Positions 17,385-28,573 of a stretch of DNA of 64,000 nt are shown here, piece after piece; within the stretch, counting starts at the first letter, position 1, and every line of letters begins with the position of its first letter. Origin of the DNA: Ottowia flava (GTDB taxonomy: Bacteria > Pseudomonadota > Gammaproteobacteria > Burkholderiales > Burkholderiaceae_C); assembly GCF_008017535.1 (NCBI RefSeq), contig NZ_VRUA01000002.1:62001-126000 (forward strand), given 5' to 3'. The notes below the pieces were generated by a model. That model had not been told where the DNA came from. It did not search any database and saw only the letters and a program-made list of their open reading frames with translations. The translations under genes and the position numbers were made by a program.

Positions 17385-17415
17385 GTTCTAGTCAGTCGAT
17401 CCTGTGTCCTGGCCT

Positions 17416-18231
17416 TCAGCGTCGCACCGGCGCGGCGGCGGGCGCGGGCGTACCCGGGGTCGCGTCGCCGCGCACGGTCGTCACACCGCGCATACGCAAG
17501 GCATAGCCACCCACGTGGCGCAGGTCCGCCGTCTCAACGGCATCCAGCGTGCGCTGATGGCGCGCCGCCACTTCCTTCACTGTTCCCACGAATTGGTTCA
17601 GCCGCGCAGCCAGCTCCTGGGGCGAACCCTGCCCCAGTTCGATCACGGCGCCGCGGTCCAACTCAGCCACCCAGTTGCCCCGCGCCTGCAGGGTCAGCCC
17701 GGCCAGGCGGGCACCGAGGGGCTCAAGCAGGGGACTCAACTGGCGCAGCATGCTCAACACCACCGGCGCCTGGCCTTCGGGGCCTTGCAGGCGAGGGATG
17801 CGCCCTTCCTCGGCTTCAGAATCGCCCACTTCGAAGACTTCGCCCTGCTGGTTGACGAGTTCGGTATCGCCATCACCCCAGTGCGCCACTGGCACGTGTT
17901 CCTGCAGGGTGATGTGCAACTGGTTCGGAAATTCGCGCTGGACCATGGCCCTGCGCACCCACGGGGCCGACTGGAACGCGGCCCGCGCAGCCGAGAGGTC
18001 GAGCGTGAAAAAGTTGCCGGACAGCTTGGGCGCCACTGCGGCGCGCAGGCTGGTTGCGCTGTTGTGGGTGGTATCGCCACCCACGGTGATCCTGTCAATG
18101 GCGAACGCCGGGTTGCGCAGTGCCCACCAGAGGCCGGCAGCCACGCACGCCAGCACCAGGCTCGTGACGAGCAGCGAGGTCGTCACGTTCATCAACCTGA
18201 CGTCCAGCGGCATGGGCACCGACGAAGTCAC
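17416..18231 (-). CDS. ftsQ: Cell division protein FtsQ
   Basis: A 271-residue bitopic membrane protein: short cytoplasmic tail, one helix (about residues 18-38), then a POTRA-type segment ([11 protein letters not shown], near residue 45) and beta domain ([19 protein letters not shown]). It links the early and late divisome via FtsL/FtsB. Start GTG 18231 overlaps the ddlB stop as GTGA and has AAGGAGG about 8 bp upstream; ATG 18213 is an alternative. Confidence 0.93.
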   Translation of the reverse strand: MTSSVPMPLDVRLMNVTTSLLVTSLVLACVAAGLWWALRNPAFAIDRITVGGDTTHNSATSLRAAVAPKLSGNFFTLDLSAARAAFQSAPWVRRAMVQREFPNQLHITLQEHVPVAHWGDGDTELVNQQGEVFEVGDSEAEEGRIPRLQGPEGQAPVVLSMLRQLSPLLEPLGARLAGLTLQARGNWVAELDRGAVIELGQGSPQELAARLNQFVGTVKEVAARHQRTLDAVETADLRHVGGYALRMRGVTTVRGDATPGTPAPAAAPVRR

Positions 18232-19205
18232 GCAGCCCCCTCCTTGTTCGCGCCATAGTCCAGCGATGCATCGGCCAGCAACTGCACGCAAAGGTCCTCA
18301 TAGCTCACGCCATCCGCCTTGGCCGCCATCGGCACCAGCGAGTGACCGGTCATTCCGGGTGACGTGTTGATCTCCAGCAGGTAGGGCTGGCGCGTGGCGG
18401 CATCGATCATCACATCCACGCGACCCCAGCCGCGGCAGCCAAGCACGCGATAGGCCTTGACGACCAACGCCTGAATGGCGGCTTCCTCGCCGGCTGGCAG
18501 ATTGCAAGGAACGCGGTATTCCGTGACGTCGGTGAAATATTTGTTCTGGTAGTCGTACTGGCCCTCGGGCGCGACGATGTGAATGACCGGAAGGGCGCGC
18601 GCGTCCGAGCCAGCGCCCAGCACCGGGCACGTCACTTCGTCGCCCGCGATGAACTGTTCGCACAGCACATCGGTGTCCAGAGCGACGGCGGCCGCCACCG
18701 CGTCCTGCATCTGGCTTGCTGTCGTCACCTTGGTCACGCCAAGCGACGAGCCCTCGCGCGCCGGTTTCACGATCAGGGGCAAACCCAACTGCGCCGGAAT
18801 GTCGCACACCTGCGCTGCCGTGAAATGGCCTCGCTGCAGCAGCACATGGCGCGGGGTGGGCAGCCCCTCGGCTTGCCAAACGCGCTTGGTCATGACCTTG
18901 TCGATCGACATGCTAGACGCCATGACGCCGGCGCCTGTGTAGGGGATGCCAAGCAGTTCCAGCGCGCCCTGCACCGTACCGTCTTCACCGAAGCGGCCGT
19001 GCAGCGCGATGAAGCAGCGCGCGAAGCCCTGACGCTGCAATTCGTCCATCGGTTGCTGGGCGGGATCGAAGGCGTGTGCGTCCACACCCCGGGCGCGCAA
19101 GGCCTGGAGAACGCCCTGGCCGGACATCAGGGAGACCTCGCGTTCAGCCGAACGCCCCCCCATCAGCACCGCCACTTTTCCGAATTGAACGCCGTCTTGC
19201 ACCAT
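18228..19205 (-). CDS. ddlB: D-alanine-D-alanine ligase
   Basis: The 325-residue ATP-grasp enzyme has the N-terminal block [17 protein letters not shown], the loop [14 protein letters not shown], and the C-terminal [25 protein letters not shown]. It makes the D-Ala-D-Ala dipeptide for the MurF step. ATG 19205 is 10 bp beyond the murC stop; an upstream extension to 19364 lies within murC and is rejected. Confidence 0.95.
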   Translation of the reverse strand: MVQDGVQFGKVAVLMGGRSAEREVSLMSGQGVLQALRARGVDAHAFDPAQQPMDELQRQGFARCFIALHGRFGEDGTVQGALELLGIPYTGAGVMASSMSIDKVMTKRVWQAEGLPTPRHVLLQRGHFTAAQVCDIPAQLGLPLIVKPAREGSSLGVTKVTTASQMQDAVAAAVALDTDVLCEQFIAGDEVTCPVLGAGSDARALPVIHIVAPEGQYDYQNKYFTDVTEYRVPCNLPAGEEAAIQALVVKAYRVLGCRGWGRVDVMIDAATRQPYLLEINTSPGMTGHSLVPMAAKADGVSYEDLCVQLLADASLDYGANKEGAA

Positions 19206-19215
19206 GATCCCAAAG

Positions 19216-20634
19216 TTAGCGCGGATTATGCTCAGTTTTTTGTAGCAAATCAACGATTTTTGCCGGAACGGCGCCAATCGAACCCGCTCCCATGCACAAC
19301 ACCACGTCACCTGCCCGTGCGCGCTCGGCGATCTGCTGTGGCATGTCCGCCACGTCGTCGACAAAAACCGGCTCGACCCTGCCTGCTACGCGCAGCGCGC
19401 GGGCGAGCGAACGGCCGTCTGCGGCCACGATCGGCTCTTCGCCGGCGGCGTAAACCTCGGCCAGCACGACCTGGTCGGCGCTGCCCAGCACCTTGACGAA
19501 ATCCTCGAAGCAATCGCGCGTTCGGGTGTAGCGGTGTGGCTGGAACGCCAGCACCAACCGGCGTCCGACGAACGCACCTCGCGCCGCCGCCAGCGTGGCC
19601 GCCATCTCCACCGGGTGGTGACCGTAGTCGTCGATCAGCGTGAACGTGCCGCCGTCGCCTGTCGGCAATTCGCCATAGCGCTGGAAGCGCCGGCCAACGC
19701 CCTTGAACTCGGCCAGTGCTTTCTGCACGGCGGCATCAGGGATGTTCAACTCCACGGCCACCGCAATCGCCGACAAGGCATTGAGCACGTTGTGTTCGCC
19801 CGCCAGGTTCAGCACCACCGGCAGGTCCGGCAAATGCACGCCGTTGCGGCGCTGCACGGTGAAGTGCATCTGACCGTGCTCCGCGCGCACGTCGACCGCG
19901 CGGACTTGCGCGCCTTCGCGGAACCCGTAGGTCGTCACCGGGCAGGCGACATCACCCAGGATGTCGCGCACCGCCGGGCTTTCGATGCAGAGCACCGCCG
20001 TGCCATAGAAAGGCATGCGGTGCAGGAAATCGACGAAGGCTTTCTTGAGCTTGCCGAAGTCGTGCCCGTAGGTCTCCATGTGGTCGGCGTCGATGTTGGT
20101 CACCACCGCCATGACCGGCAGGAGGTTCAGGAAAGACGCGTCGGATTCGTCCGCCTCGACCACGATGTAGTCGCCCGAACCGAGGCGGGCATTGGCCCCC
20201 GCGCTGTTCAAGCGGCCTCCGATCACGAAGGTGGGGTCCAGCCCCGCCTCGGCCAGCACACTGGCCACCAGGCTGGTGGTGGTGGTCTTGCCGTGCGTCC
20301 CGGCGATGGCGATGCCCTGCTTGAGGCGCATCAACTCGGCCAGCATCATGGCGCGCGGCACCACCGGGATGCGCTTGTCACGCGCGACGATCACCTCGGG
20401 GTTGTCGGGCGTCACGGCGGTGGACGTCACCACGGCGTCCGCGCCCTCCATGTTGGCCGCCGCGTGCCCAATGTGGGTGCGGATGCCCAAGCCCTGCAGG
20501 CGGCGCAGCGTGGCGCTGTCGGACAGGTCCGAGCCGGAGATCGTGTAGCCCAGGTTGTGCAGGACTTCGGCAATGCCGCTCATGCCCGAGCCGCCGATGC
20601 CGACGAAGTGAATATGCTGGATGGCGTGTTTCAT
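19216..20634 (-). CDS. murC: UDP-N-acetylmuramate-L-alanine ligase MurC
   Basis: The 472-residue Mur ligase starts [19 protein letters not shown], has the P-loop [16 protein letters not shown] near residue 115, and [11 protein letters not shown] in the C-terminal domain. It adds L-Ala to UDP-MurNAc. Its start overlaps the murG stop as ATGA. The last residues (DLLQKTE) match a segment of MurG and are encoded by a fragment of the dispersed repeat. Confidence 0.96.
   Translation of the reverse strand: MKHAIQHIHFVGIGGSGMSGIAEVLHNLGYTISGSDLSDSATLRRLQGLGIRTHIGHAAANMEGADAVVTSTAVTPDNPEVIVARDKRIPVVPRAMMLAELMRLKQGIAIAGTHGKTTTTSLVASVLAEAGLDPTFVIGGRLNSAGANARLGSGDYIVVEADESDASFLNLLPVMAVVTNIDADHMETYGHDFGKLKKAFVDFLHRMPFYGTAVLCIESPAVRDILGDVACPVTTYGFREGAQVRAVDVRAEHGQMHFTVQRRNGVHLPDLPVVLNLAGEHNVLNALSAIAVAVELNIPDAAVQKALAEFKGVGRRFQRYGELPTGDGGTFTLIDDYGHHPVEMAATLAAARGAFVGRRLVLAFQPHRYTRTRDCFEDFVKVLGSADQVVLAEVYAAGEEPIVAADGRSLARALRVAGRVEPVFVDDVADMPQQIAERARAGDVVLCMGAGSIGAVPAKIVDLLQKTEHNPR
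19231..19260 (-). repeat. Dispersed repeat, partial copy 9 (3' end of murC)
   Basis: A short fragment containing TTTTTTGTAGCAAATC (plus strand), identical to the edge of the murG copy. It encodes the DLLQKTE tail of MurC. Confidence 0.5.
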
Positions 20635-21704
20635 GCGGCCAACTCCTCGCACGCCGCCACGATGGCCTGTGTGGCTTCTGTTTTTTGCAACGTTTTGGCC
20701 TTCAGCCCTACTTGGATCAGCGCTGAGCGCTCTGTTTTTTGTAGCAAATCTGCCAAACCTTCGGCCGTCAGCTCGCGTTGCTGAATCAGCCAGCCGGCGC
20801 CCTGGTCGACCAGGAAACGGGCGTTGGTCGTCTGGTGGTCGTCCACCGCATGCGGAAACGGCACGAACAGCGCAGCAACGCCGATGGCCGCAATCTCCGT
20901 GACCGTGGTGGCGCCCGATCGGCAAATCACCAGATCGGCCTCCGCGTAGGCACGGGCCATATCGTCGATGAACGGCACCAGTTCGGCCTGAACCCCGGCG
21001 GCCTCGTAGTTGGCGCGCAGCGCATCGATCTGCTTGGCGCCGCTCTGGTGCACGACGTGCGGGCGGCTGGTTTCCGGCAGCAGCGCCAGAGCGCGCGGCA
21101 CCACCTCGTTGAGCGCTTGCGCGCCGAGACTGCCGCCGACCACCAGCACGCGCAGCGGGCCGGTGCGCCCGGCAAAGCGCTCCTGGGGCCCCGGGTATTG
21201 CGTGAACGCCGCACGCAGCGGGTTGCCGACCCATTGCACTTTTCGCGCCTTGGGCAGCACGCCCGGGAACGCCGTGAAGACCTGATCGGCGACCCCCGCC
21301 AACACCTTGTTGGCCATGCCCGCGATCGAATTCTGCTCGTGCAGCACCAGGGGCTTGCCCGCCGCCACGCCCATCATGCCGCCCGGGAAGGTGATGTACC
21401 CGCCCAGCCCCACCAGGACGTCCGGCTTGACGCGGCGCACCACCTGCAGCGCCTGACCAAAGGCCTTGAGCAGGCGCAGCGGCAGCAGGAACAAGGTCTT
21501 GAGGCTCTTACCACGGACGCCGCCGAATTCGATCGGCTCGAAGGCAAAGCCACGCGGCGGCACCAGTTGCTGCTCCATGCTGGCTGGCGCGCCCAGCCAG
21601 TGCACGCGCCAGCCGCGCTCGCGCAGGCTTTCGGCCACCGCAAGCCCGGGGAAGATGTGACCACCCGTTCCGCCAGCCATCACCAGAGCGCACTTCTGCG
21701 TCAT
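20631..21704 (-). CDS. murG: Undecaprenyl-PP-MurNAc-pentapeptide GlcNAc transferase MurG
   Basis: The 357-residue GT-B glycosyltransferase has [15 protein letters not shown] near residue 12, [14 protein letters not shown] near residue 125 and [16 protein letters not shown] near residue 285. It converts lipid I to lipid II on the inner face of the membrane. The last 35 or so residues include two LQKTE segments encoded by a dispersed-repeat copy. ATGA overlaps join it to ftsW and murC. Confidence 0.96.
   Translation of the reverse strand: MTQKCALVMAGGTGGHIFPGLAVAESLRERGWRVHWLGAPASMEQQLVPPRGFAFEPIEFGGVRGKSLKTLFLLPLRLLKAFGQALQVVRRVKPDVLVGLGGYITFPGGMMGVAAGKPLVLHEQNSIAGMANKVLAGVADQVFTAFPGVLPKARKVQWVGNPLRAAFTQYPGPQERFAGRTGPLRVLVVGGSLGAQALNEVVPRALALLPETSRPHVVHQSGAKQIDALRANYEAAGVQAELVPFIDDMARAYAEADLVICRSGATTVTEIAAIGVAALFVPFPHAVDDHQTTNARFLVDQGAGWLIQQRELTAEGLADLLQKTERSALIQVGLKAKTLQKTEATQAIVAACEELAA
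20679..20750 (-). repeat. Dispersed repeat, copy 10 (in frame at the 3' end of murG)
   Basis: On the minus strand: ATTTGCTACAAAAAACAG, GCGCTCAGCGCTGATCC, AAGTAGGGCTGAAGGCC. It encodes much of the C-terminal tail of MurG. Confidence 0.7.
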
Positions 21705-22966
21705 GCGCGGCCCCCTCGCATCAACTGGCGGTTTTCCATGTCAATGCGCAGCACGATGGCGATCGCCACCATGTTGGCCATGATGGCGGAGCCGCCGTAG
21801 CTCATGAAGGGCAGCGTCAGACCCTTGGTGGGCAGAGCACCCAGGTTCACACCGATGTTGATGAAGGCCTGAAAACCCAGCCATAGACCAATGCCCTGCG
21901 CCACCAGCCCGGAGAACACGCGGTCCAGGGCGATCGACTGACGGCCGATGTACATGATGCGGCGGGTGAGCCACAGAAACAGGAAGATCACGCACACCAG
22001 CCCGATCAGGCCGAACTCCTCGCCGATCACCGCCAGCAGGAAGTCGGTGTGCGCCTCTGGCAACCAATGCAGCTTCTCGATGCTGCCGCCCAGGCCCACG
22101 CCGAACACTTCACCACGCCCGATGGCGATCAAGGCGTGCGACAGCTGATAACCCTTGCCAAGCGCGTGCTCCTCGCTCCACGGATCGAGATAGGCAAAGA
22201 TGCGCTCGCGCCGCCACGGCGAGGCCCAGATCATGGCGGCGAACGCCACCACCAGCACGGCGGCGATCAGGAAGAACATGCGCGCATTGACGCCGCCCAG
22301 GAAAAGAATGCCCATGGCGATCACCGCGATCACCATGAAGGCGCCCATGTCCGGCTGCGCCAGCAGCAGCAACCCCACGACAGCCACGGCGATGCCCATG
22401 GGCAGCACGGCCCGGAAGAAGCGTTCCTTCACGTCCATCTTGCGGACCATGTAGTCAGCCGCATACATCAGCACGGCGATCTTGGCCAACTCTGACGGCT
22501 GGAAATTCATGGGGCCGAGCGAAACCCAGCGCCGTGCACCGTTGACCACGGTGCCCACGTGCGGGATCAGCACGGCAATCAGCAGGGCCAACGACACGAC
22601 GAAAAGCCAGGGCGCCGACTTTTCCCACCAATCCATGCGGATCTGGAAGGCCACCAGCGCCGCCATCAAGGACAGGAAGATCCACATCGCATGCCGCAGT
22701 GCAAAGTGGCCGGGCGCGTAACGCGCGAAGCGCGGGTTGTCCGGCAGCGCGATGCTGGCCGAATACACCATGATCAGGCCCCAGGCCAGCAAGGCAACGC
22801 AGACCCAGATCAAGGACTGGTCAAAGCCCAGCACGCGCGACGGCGTGCTTGCGGTGCGTGCGTACTCCATGCCGCCGATGCGCACCGGCAGCTCGTCGGC
22901 GCGCGCGCGCTGGCGGCGCTTCTTGGCGCGGGGCTGCTGGCCCATCGCGTCACTTGCTGCGCTCAT
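21701..22966 (-). CDS. ftsW: Septal peptidoglycan polymerase FtsW (SEDS family)
   Basis: The 421-residue polytopic protein has a basic cytoplasmic N terminus (residues 12-25, rich in Lys/Arg), about ten helices, and SEDS motifs [35 protein letters not shown] and [11 protein letters not shown]. With FtsI it makes septal peptidoglycan. It is a paralogue of the RodA encoded at 6.2 kb. Four-base overlaps join it to murD and murG. Confidence 0.96.
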   Translation of the reverse strand: MSAASDAMGQQPRAKKRRQRARADELPVRIGGMEYARTASTPSRVLGFDQSLIWVCVALLAWGLIMVYSASIALPDNPRFARYAPGHFALRHAMWIFLSLMAALVAFQIRMDWWEKSAPWLFVVSLALLIAVLIPHVGTVVNGARRWVSLGPMNFQPSELAKIAVLMYAADYMVRKMDVKERFFRAVLPMGIAVAVVGLLLLAQPDMGAFMVIAVIAMGILFLGGVNARMFFLIAAVLVVAFAAMIWASPWRRERIFAYLDPWSEEHALGKGYQLSHALIAIGRGEVFGVGLGGSIEKLHWLPEAHTDFLLAVIGEEFGLIGLVCVIFLFLWLTRRIMYIGRQSIALDRVFSGLVAQGIGLWLGFQAFINIGVNLGALPTKGLTLPFMSYGGSAIMANMVAIAIVLRIDMENRQLMRGGRA

Positions 22967-24486
22967 GCCAGCACCTCCAACTCGACACCCTCGGCCAGCG
23001 CCAGATCGCGCACCGCAGCGCAGAACGCCTCGGCGCGCTCACCATAGTTCCGGTACATGTCCAGGCTGGCGCAAGCCGGCGACAGCAGCACGGCATCGCC
23101 CGGTTGCGCGTGCTCGCGCGCCGCCGCCACCGCACCGACCATGTCGTGCGCCTCGAGCAGCGTCGCGCCGGTGGCGGCCAGCGCGGCGCGGACCTGCGGT
23201 GCATCCCGACCGATCAGCACAGCGGCGCGAGCGTACCGCGCGACGGGGTCCGCGAGCGGCGAAAAATCCTGCCCTTTGCCATCGCCACCCAGGATGACCA
23301 CCAGCTTGCGCTCGGCGCCCAGGCCGTGCAGCGCCGCCACCGTGGCGCCCACGTTCGTGCCCTTGCTGTCGTCAAAGTATTCGACTTCCCCCAGACGCCC
23401 GATCGACTCGACGCGATGCGGCTCGCCACGGTATTCGCGCAAGCCATACAGCATCGGCGCGAGCGGACAACCTGCGCTCGTCGCGAGGGCGAGCGCGGCC
23501 AGTGCGTTGACAGCGTTGTGCCTGCCACGAATTCGCAAGGCGTCGGCGGGCATCAGGCGCTGGAAGTGCAGCTCCTCCTCGGTGTCCTTACGGCGGCGCT
23601 GCGTTTCGTCGGCTTCAAGCGCGCGAACCAGCCATGCCATGCCCGCGACCACTTCCAGCCCGAAGTCGCCGGGCGCAGCCGGCATGTCGCCGCCGAAGGT
23701 GACGACTTGGCGCGGCGTCGGCTTGGGGCCTTTGACACCCTTTGCCGGCACGACCGGTTGCATCGCCATGACGAGCGGATCGTCGCGGTTGAGCACCATG
23801 ACAGCGCGGCTGCCGAAGATGCGCGCCTTGGCCGCCGCGTAGGCAGCCAGATCGCCGTGCCAGTCCAGATGGTCCTGGGTGACGTTAAGGACGGCCGCCG
23901 CCGTGGGCTCGAAACCCTCGACTTCGTCGAGCTGGAAGCTCGAGAGTTCCAGCACCCACACCTCCGGCAAATCGTCTGCATCGAGCCGAGCCTGCAGCGT
24001 GTCGAGCAACGTCGGCCCAATGTTGCCGGCGACGACCACCGATTTGCCCGCGCGCTCCACCAGCTGACCAGCGAGCGCGGTCACCGTGGTCTTGCCGTTC
24101 GTACCCGTGACGGCCAACACGGCCGGCGCGTAACCGCGCTCCTCGCGCAGCGCGTCTAGCGCCTGGGCAAACAGGCCGAGTTCGCCATGCACCGGCAGAC
24201 CGCGCAAGCGCGCTTCGGCCACGACGTCTGCAATGGCCTTCGGCGCGAGACCGGGGCTGCGGTAGACCGCGCGCAGGCTGGCTTCGTCCACGAGACCGGC
24301 CGCGAGGGGGCCGGCAACGAAGCGCGCCTCGGGCACCGAGTCTCTCAAGGCATGCAGTTGAGGTGGCTCCTCACGCGTGTCGGCCACCGTCACCGTGGCG
24401 CCGTGGCGCGCGCACCAGCGCGCGATGGCCAAGCCTGACAGCCCCAAGCCCAGCACCAACACGTGACGATCGTTCATGGTCTGCAC
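22963..24486 (-). CDS. murD: UDP-N-acetylmuramoyl-L-alanine-D-glutamate ligase MurD
   Basis: The 507-residue Mur ligase has a Rossmann opening [15 protein letters not shown], the P-loop [15 protein letters not shown] near residue 125, [12 protein letters not shown] near residue 200 and [20 protein letters not shown] at the C terminus. It adds D-Glu. GTG 24486 is preferred because GAGG sits 6 bp upstream; ATG 24477 is possible. The region near residue 300 (Lys/Glu/Arg-rich) looks like a short insert compared with the usual length of about 450-470. Confidence 0.95.
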   Translation of the reverse strand: MQTMNDRHVLVLGLGLSGLAIARWCARHGATVTVADTREEPPQLHALRDSVPEARFVAGPLAAGLVDEASLRAVYRSPGLAPKAIADVVAEARLRGLPVHGELGLFAQALDALREERGYAPAVLAVTGTNGKTTVTALAGQLVERAGKSVVVAGNIGPTLLDTLQARLDADDLPEVWVLELSSFQLDEVEGFEPTAAAVLNVTQDHLDWHGDLAAYAAAKARIFGSRAVMVLNRDDPLVMAMQPVVPAKGVKGPKPTPRQVVTFGGDMPAAPGDFGLEVVAGMAWLVRALEADETQRRRKDTEEELHFQRLMPADALRIRGRHNAVNALAALALATSAGCPLAPMLYGLREYRGEPHRVESIGRLGEVEYFDDSKGTNVGATVAALHGLGAERKLVVILGGDGKGQDFSPLADPVARYARAAVLIGRDAPQVRAALAATGATLLEAHDMVGAVAAAREHAQPGDAVLLSPACASLDMYRNYGERAEAFCAAVRDLALAEGVELEVLA

Positions 24487-24489
24487 GGT

Positions 24490-25668
24490 CTACCTCAGCT
24501 TCAGGGAAGACAGGCCGATCAGGCACAGCAGCATGGTGATGATCCAGAAACGGACCACGACCTGGGTTTCAGCCCAGCCGCTTTTCTCGAAGTGGTGGTG
24601 CAGTGGCGCCATCTTGAGCAGGCGGCGCCCTTCGCCATAGCGGCGCTTGGTGTACTTGAACCATGTGACCTGCAGCATCACCGACAGCGCTTCGACCACG
24701 AAGATGCCGCCCATGATGGCCAGCACGATCTCCTGCCGTGCGATCACCGCGATTGTGCCCAGCGCGCCACCCAGCGCCAGCGCACCGACGTCGCCCATGA
24801 AGACCTGCGCCGGATGGGCGTTGAACCACAGGAAGGCCAGGCCCGCGCCCGCCATGGCCGCGCAGAAGATCAGCAGTTCGGCCGTACCGGGAATGTGGGG
24901 GAACAGCAGATAGCGCGCGTACGCCGAACTGCCCGTGACGTAGGCGAACACGCCCAGTGCCGACCCCACCATGATCACCGGCATGATGGCCAGGCCGTCG
25001 AGACCGTCGGTCAGGTTGACCGCGTTGCTGGCGCCCACGATGACCAGGTAGCTCAGGATCACGAAACCGATCACACCTAGCGGATAGCTCACCTCCTTGA
25101 AGAAGGGCACCGTCAGGCCAGCGGCTGCGGGCAGGTCGATCGTGAAGCCGGACGACACCCAGTTCACAAACAGCTCCCACACCTTGGCGTTGGAGCCTTC
25201 CGAAATGCTGAACACGAGGTAGAACGCCGCAGCCAGACCAATCAGCGACTGCCAGAAGTATTTCTCGCGCGAGCGCATGCCTTCCGGATCCTTGTTGACC
25301 ACTTTGCGCCAGTCGTCCACCCAGCCAATGGCGCCAAAACCAAAAGTGACGATCAGCACGATCCAGACGAAACGGTTGGACCAGTCGAACCACAGCAAGG
25401 TGGAAATGGCGATCGACAACAGGATGAGCACGCCGCCCATCGTGGGCGTGCCGCTCTTAGACAGGTGCGTTTCCATGGCGTAGCCGCGCACCGGCTGACC
25501 GATCTTCAATTCGGTCAGCTTGCGGATCACCCACGGGCCCGCCACGATGCCGATCACCAGCGCCGTCATCGCCGCCATCACGGCGCGAAAGGTGATGTAC
25601 TGGAAGACGCGGAAGAAGCCGAATTCGGGCGTCAGCGTCTGCAGCCAGGCAGCCAGACTAAGCAGCAT
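24490..25668 (-). CDS. mraY: Phospho-MurNAc-pentapeptide translocase MraY
   Basis: The 392-residue polytopic transferase has [10 protein letters not shown] near residue 70, [10 protein letters not shown] near residue 217 and the HHHFE motif ([11 protein letters not shown]) near residue 355. It transfers phospho-MurNAc-pentapeptide to undecaprenyl phosphate, forming lipid I. Its start overlaps the end of murF by 11 bp. Confidence 0.97.
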   Translation of the reverse strand: MLLSLAAWLQTLTPEFGFFRVFQYITFRAVMAAMTALVIGIVAGPWVIRKLTELKIGQPVRGYAMETHLSKSGTPTMGGVLILLSIAISTLLWFDWSNRFVWIVLIVTFGFGAIGWVDDWRKVVNKDPEGMRSREKYFWQSLIGLAAAFYLVFSISEGSNAKVWELFVNWVSSGFTIDLPAAAGLTVPFFKEVSYPLGVIGFVILSYLVIVGASNAVNLTDGLDGLAIMPVIMVGSALGVFAYVTGSSAYARYLLFPHIPGTAELLIFCAAMAGAGLAFLWFNAHPAQVFMGDVGALALGGALGTIAVIARQEIVLAIMGGIFVVEALSVMLQVTWFKYTKRRYGEGRRLLKMAPLHHHFEKSGWAETQVVVRFWIITMLLCLIGLSSLKLR

Positions 25669-27070
25669 GGGCGCCCTCCGGGGTGACTCCGTCGGCGGCC
25701 GACAGCGCCTCGACCACCCGCTCCATCCGCATGAAACGGGACCCCTTGACCCCCACGCTCGCCGACTGCGCCAGCAGCGTGCGCACAGCGTCGTTCAGCG
25801 CTTCGATGGTCTCGAAATGAAGGCCACCGCCAAAAGCCATGGCCGCGTGGATCGCCATGGGGCCATGCGCAAGCAGCCGCTCGACACCGCGCTCGCGCGC
25901 GTAGGCGCCGACCTCGGCGTGGAACTCGGGGCCTTGGCCGCCCACCTCGCCCATGTCTCCCAGCACCAGCAGGCGCGGACCGGGCAGCTCGGCCAGGACA
26001 TCGACAATGGCGCGCACCGAGTCGGGGTTGGCGTTGTACGTGTCGTCGATCAGCGTGATGCTGCGGCCACGATGCCGGATGATCGCCGTGCGCGAGCGGC
26101 CCTTCACCGGCACAAAAGTCGTGAGACCTTGCGCCATGGCATCGACAGGCACGCCCGCTGCCGTGCAACACGCGAGCGCAGCCAGCGCGTTGCGCAAATT
26201 ATGACGCCCCGCCACATACAGATCGAATGCCACATCACCGGCCGGCGTGGCGGCCACGGCCTGCCAGCGGTCTCCTTGCCAAGCGCTGGCGCGCAAGCTC
26301 ACGCTCCCAGAATGCTCTCCAAACAATAGCTGCAAGCGCCCTTCTGACATGGATTTCCAAACGTTTTCATACTCATCTTCGGCCGGGAAGATCGCGCAGC
26401 CATCGGCATGAAGCGCACGAAATACCGACCCGTTCTCGCGCGCTACCGCCTCCACCGTGGCCATGAACTCCTGGTGCTCACGCTGCGCGTTGTTGACCAA
26501 ACCCACCGTCGGCTCGGCGACCGACGCCAGATAGGCGATCTCGCCCGGGTGGTTCATGCCCAGCTCGACCACCGCCACGCGGTGGTGCGCACGCAGCCGC
26601 AAAAGCGTCAGGGGCAGGCCGATATCGTTGTTGAAGTTGCCCTGCGTGGCCAGCGCATCGTCGCCACGCCAGGCATGAAGGATCGACGCAATCATCTGCG
26701 TCACCGTGGTCTTGCCGTTGCTCCCCGTCACGGCAATCAGCGGCCCTTCAAAGCGCCGGCGCCATTGCCGGGCCAAATCGCCCAACGCGAGGCGCGCATC
26801 GGCAACCAGCACCCCTGGCAGCCCGCTGGCCAGCAGCCTGTCGGCCGCGGCTTCCGCACACAGCACGGCCGTCGCCCCCTGGGCCACCGCCTCGGCCATG
26901 AAGTCGGCGGCATCGAAGCGCTCGCCCTTCAGCGCCACGAACAGATCGCCCGCCTGCAAGCTGCGCGTATCCGTGTGCACACGCTGCACCAGCGCGGCTC
27001 CGCTGCCCACCACACGGGCGCCCGGCAGCCATGCGGCAACCTGCTCCAGAGAAAGCGCCATGCCGCTCAT
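25658..27070 (-). CDS. murF: UDP-MurNAc-tripeptide-D-Ala-D-Ala ligase MurF
   Basis: The 470-residue Mur ligase has [16 protein letters not shown] near residue 115, [12 protein letters not shown] near residue 165 and [18 protein letters not shown] near residue 340. It adds the terminal dipeptide. ATG 27070 overlaps the murE stop as ATGA; a long upstream extension lies within murE and is rejected. A diverged dispersed-repeat copy is read in frame around residues 236-252. Confidence 0.95.
   Translation of the reverse strand: MSGMALSLEQVAAWLPGARVVGSGAALVQRVHTDTRSLQAGDLFVALKGERFDAADFMAEAVAQGATAVLCAEAAADRLLASGLPGVLVADARLALGDLARQWRRRFEGPLIAVTGSNGKTTVTQMIASILHAWRGDDALATQGNFNNDIGLPLTLLRLRAHHRVAVVELGMNHPGEIAYLASVAEPTVGLVNNAQREHQEFMATVEAVARENGSVFRALHADGCAIFPAEDEYENVWKSMSEGRLQLLFGEHSGSVSLRASAWQGDRWQAVAATPAGDVAFDLYVAGRHNLRNALAALACCTAAGVPVDAMAQGLTTFVPVKGRSRTAIIRHRGRSITLIDDTYNANPDSVRAIVDVLAELPGPRLLVLGDMGEVGGQGPEFHAEVGAYARERGVERLLAHGPMAIHAAMAFGGGLHFETIEALNDAVRTLLAQSASVGVKGSRFMRMERVVEALSAADGVTPEGAHAA
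26316..26363 (+). repeat. Dispersed repeat, copy 11 (inside murF)
   Basis: Contains AACAATAGCTGCAAGCGC and a diverged second half ending GATTTCCAAACG. It is antisense to murF and read through in frame. Confidence 0.5.
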
Positions 27071-28572
27071 GCGCCTGCGCCTTTCCCAGCGGCGCGCGCG
27101 GTGAAGGCGCGCTGCACCTGATCGACGTCCGAGAACGGCAGGCGCTGGCCGCGCACTTCCTGGTAGGTCTCGTGGCCTTTTCCTGCCACCAGCACCACAT
27201 CCTGCGCATTCGCGGCACACATGGTTGAGAGGATGGCCTGGGCTCGGTCCAGCTCGACCTGCACCGCGCCTGGCGCGCTCAGTCCCACCAGCATCTGTTC
27301 GACGATGGTCTCCGGCGCTTCGTCGCGCGGATTGTCGCTGGTGATCACCAGGCGGTCGGCAGCGCCTTCAGCCGCTGCGGCCATCAGCGGGCGCTTGCCG
27401 GCGTCGCGGTTGCCCCCGCAGCCGAACACGCACCACAGCCTGCCGCCACGCGCCAGCGCGAGTGGGCGCAAGGCAGCAAGCGCCTTGGCCAGCGCGTCAG
27501 GCGTGTGCGCGTAATCGACCACCGCCATGGGCGCTCCGGGCGCATCCAGGCGCTCCAGGCGACCCGGCACCGGCAGCAAGACCTGACAGGCGGCCGCCGC
27601 GTCCGCCAGGGGCACGTCCAAAGCACGCAGCACCCCCAGCACGCCCATCAGGTTGCTGGCGTTGTAGTCCCCGATCAGGGGCGTCGTGACCGTGACGGTT
27701 TGCTCACCTTCACGCACCCGCCACTGCAAGCCCTCAGGCCCGTACCGCAGGTCAAGCGCCTGCAGCCGCGCCGCCTGACGCAGCGAAACTGTCCAGACGT
27801 CCAACCCGCGCTGTTCGGCCAACTCGACCAGTTCTGGGCCCCGCGGATCGTCGATGTTGATCACGGCCGCGCGCAGACCGGGCCAGCGGAACAGGTCTGC
27901 CTTGGACTCCCAATAGGCCTGCATGCTGCCGTGGTAATCCAGATGGTCCTGCGTGAAATTGGTGAACACCGCCACGCGGATCGCCATGCCATCCAGACGG
28001 TGCTCGGCGATGCCGATCGAGGACGCTTCGATGGCGCAGCTGCGCACGCCCGCATCGACAAAGTCGCGCAGGCGGCGCTGCAGCAACACGGGGTCCGGCG
28101 TGGTCATGCCGGTGGCTTCCACGACTGGCGCCACACCAATACCCAAAGTGCCCACCAGCGCGCATGGGGAAAGCGCCGGCAGCTCCAATTTCGAGAGCAG
28201 ATTGGACAACCACCACGCAGTCGATGTCTTGCCATTGGTGCCCGTAACAGCCACCATGTTCAGCGCGCGCGACGGGTGCTCGTAGTAAGCGTCGGCCACC
28301 AGGCCGGTGGCGGTCTTGAGTTGGGGGTACACAGCGATGGCCGGGTCGTCAAAGCCAAACGCGCCTGCGCCCTCGCGCTCCACCAGACAGGCCTGCGCGC
28401 CCTGAGCCAGCGCCGCGCCGACAAAGTGGCGACCATCGGTCGCCGCACCCGGCCAGGCTATAAAGCCATCGCCCGCACGCACCTGGCGGCTGTCGGCGTG
28501 CAACTGCCCCGTGACGCGCGAGCGCAGCCAGCGGGCCGCTTCCTGCGGGGTATCAAGCGTGGGCAGCGTCAT
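27067..28572 (-). CDS. murE: UDP-MurNAc-L-Ala-D-Glu-diaminopimelate ligase MurE
   Basis: The 501-residue Mur ligase has [16 protein letters not shown] near residue 108, NFTQDHLDYHGSM near residue 200 and the diaminopimelate-recognising motif SDNPRDEAPE near residue 412. It adds meso-diaminopimelate, made from the product of DapF (encoded at 40.4 kb). It starts one base after the ftsI stop. Confidence 0.96.
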   Translation of the reverse strand: MTLPTLDTPQEAARWLRSRVTGQLHADSRQVRAGDGFIAWPGAATDGRHFVGAALAQGAQACLVEREGAGAFGFDDPAIAVYPQLKTATGLVADAYYEHPSRALNMVAVTGTNGKTSTAWWLSNLLSKLELPALSPCALVGTLGIGVAPVVEATGMTTPDPVLLQRRLRDFVDAGVRSCAIEASSIGIAEHRLDGMAIRVAVFTNFTQDHLDYHGSMQAYWESKADLFRWPGLRAAVINIDDPRGPELVELAEQRGLDVWTVSLRQAARLQALDLRYGPEGLQWRVREGEQTVTVTTPLIGDYNASNLMGVLGVLRALDVPLADAAAACQVLLPVPGRLERLDAPGAPMAVVDYAHTPDALAKALAALRPLALARGGRLWCVFGCGGNRDAGKRPLMAAAAEGAADRLVITSDNPRDEAPETIVEQMLVGLSAPGAVQVELDRAQAILSTMCAANAQDVVLVAGKGHETYQEVRGQRLPFSDVDQVQRAFTARAAGKGAGA

Positions 28573-28573
28573 G

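Noticed and set aside
14709-17855. 1048-codon open frame on the plus strand
   Set aside because: It is antisense to ftsZ and ftsA, which are certain; its sequence is His/Arg/Gln-rich low complexity typical of high-GC shadow frames.
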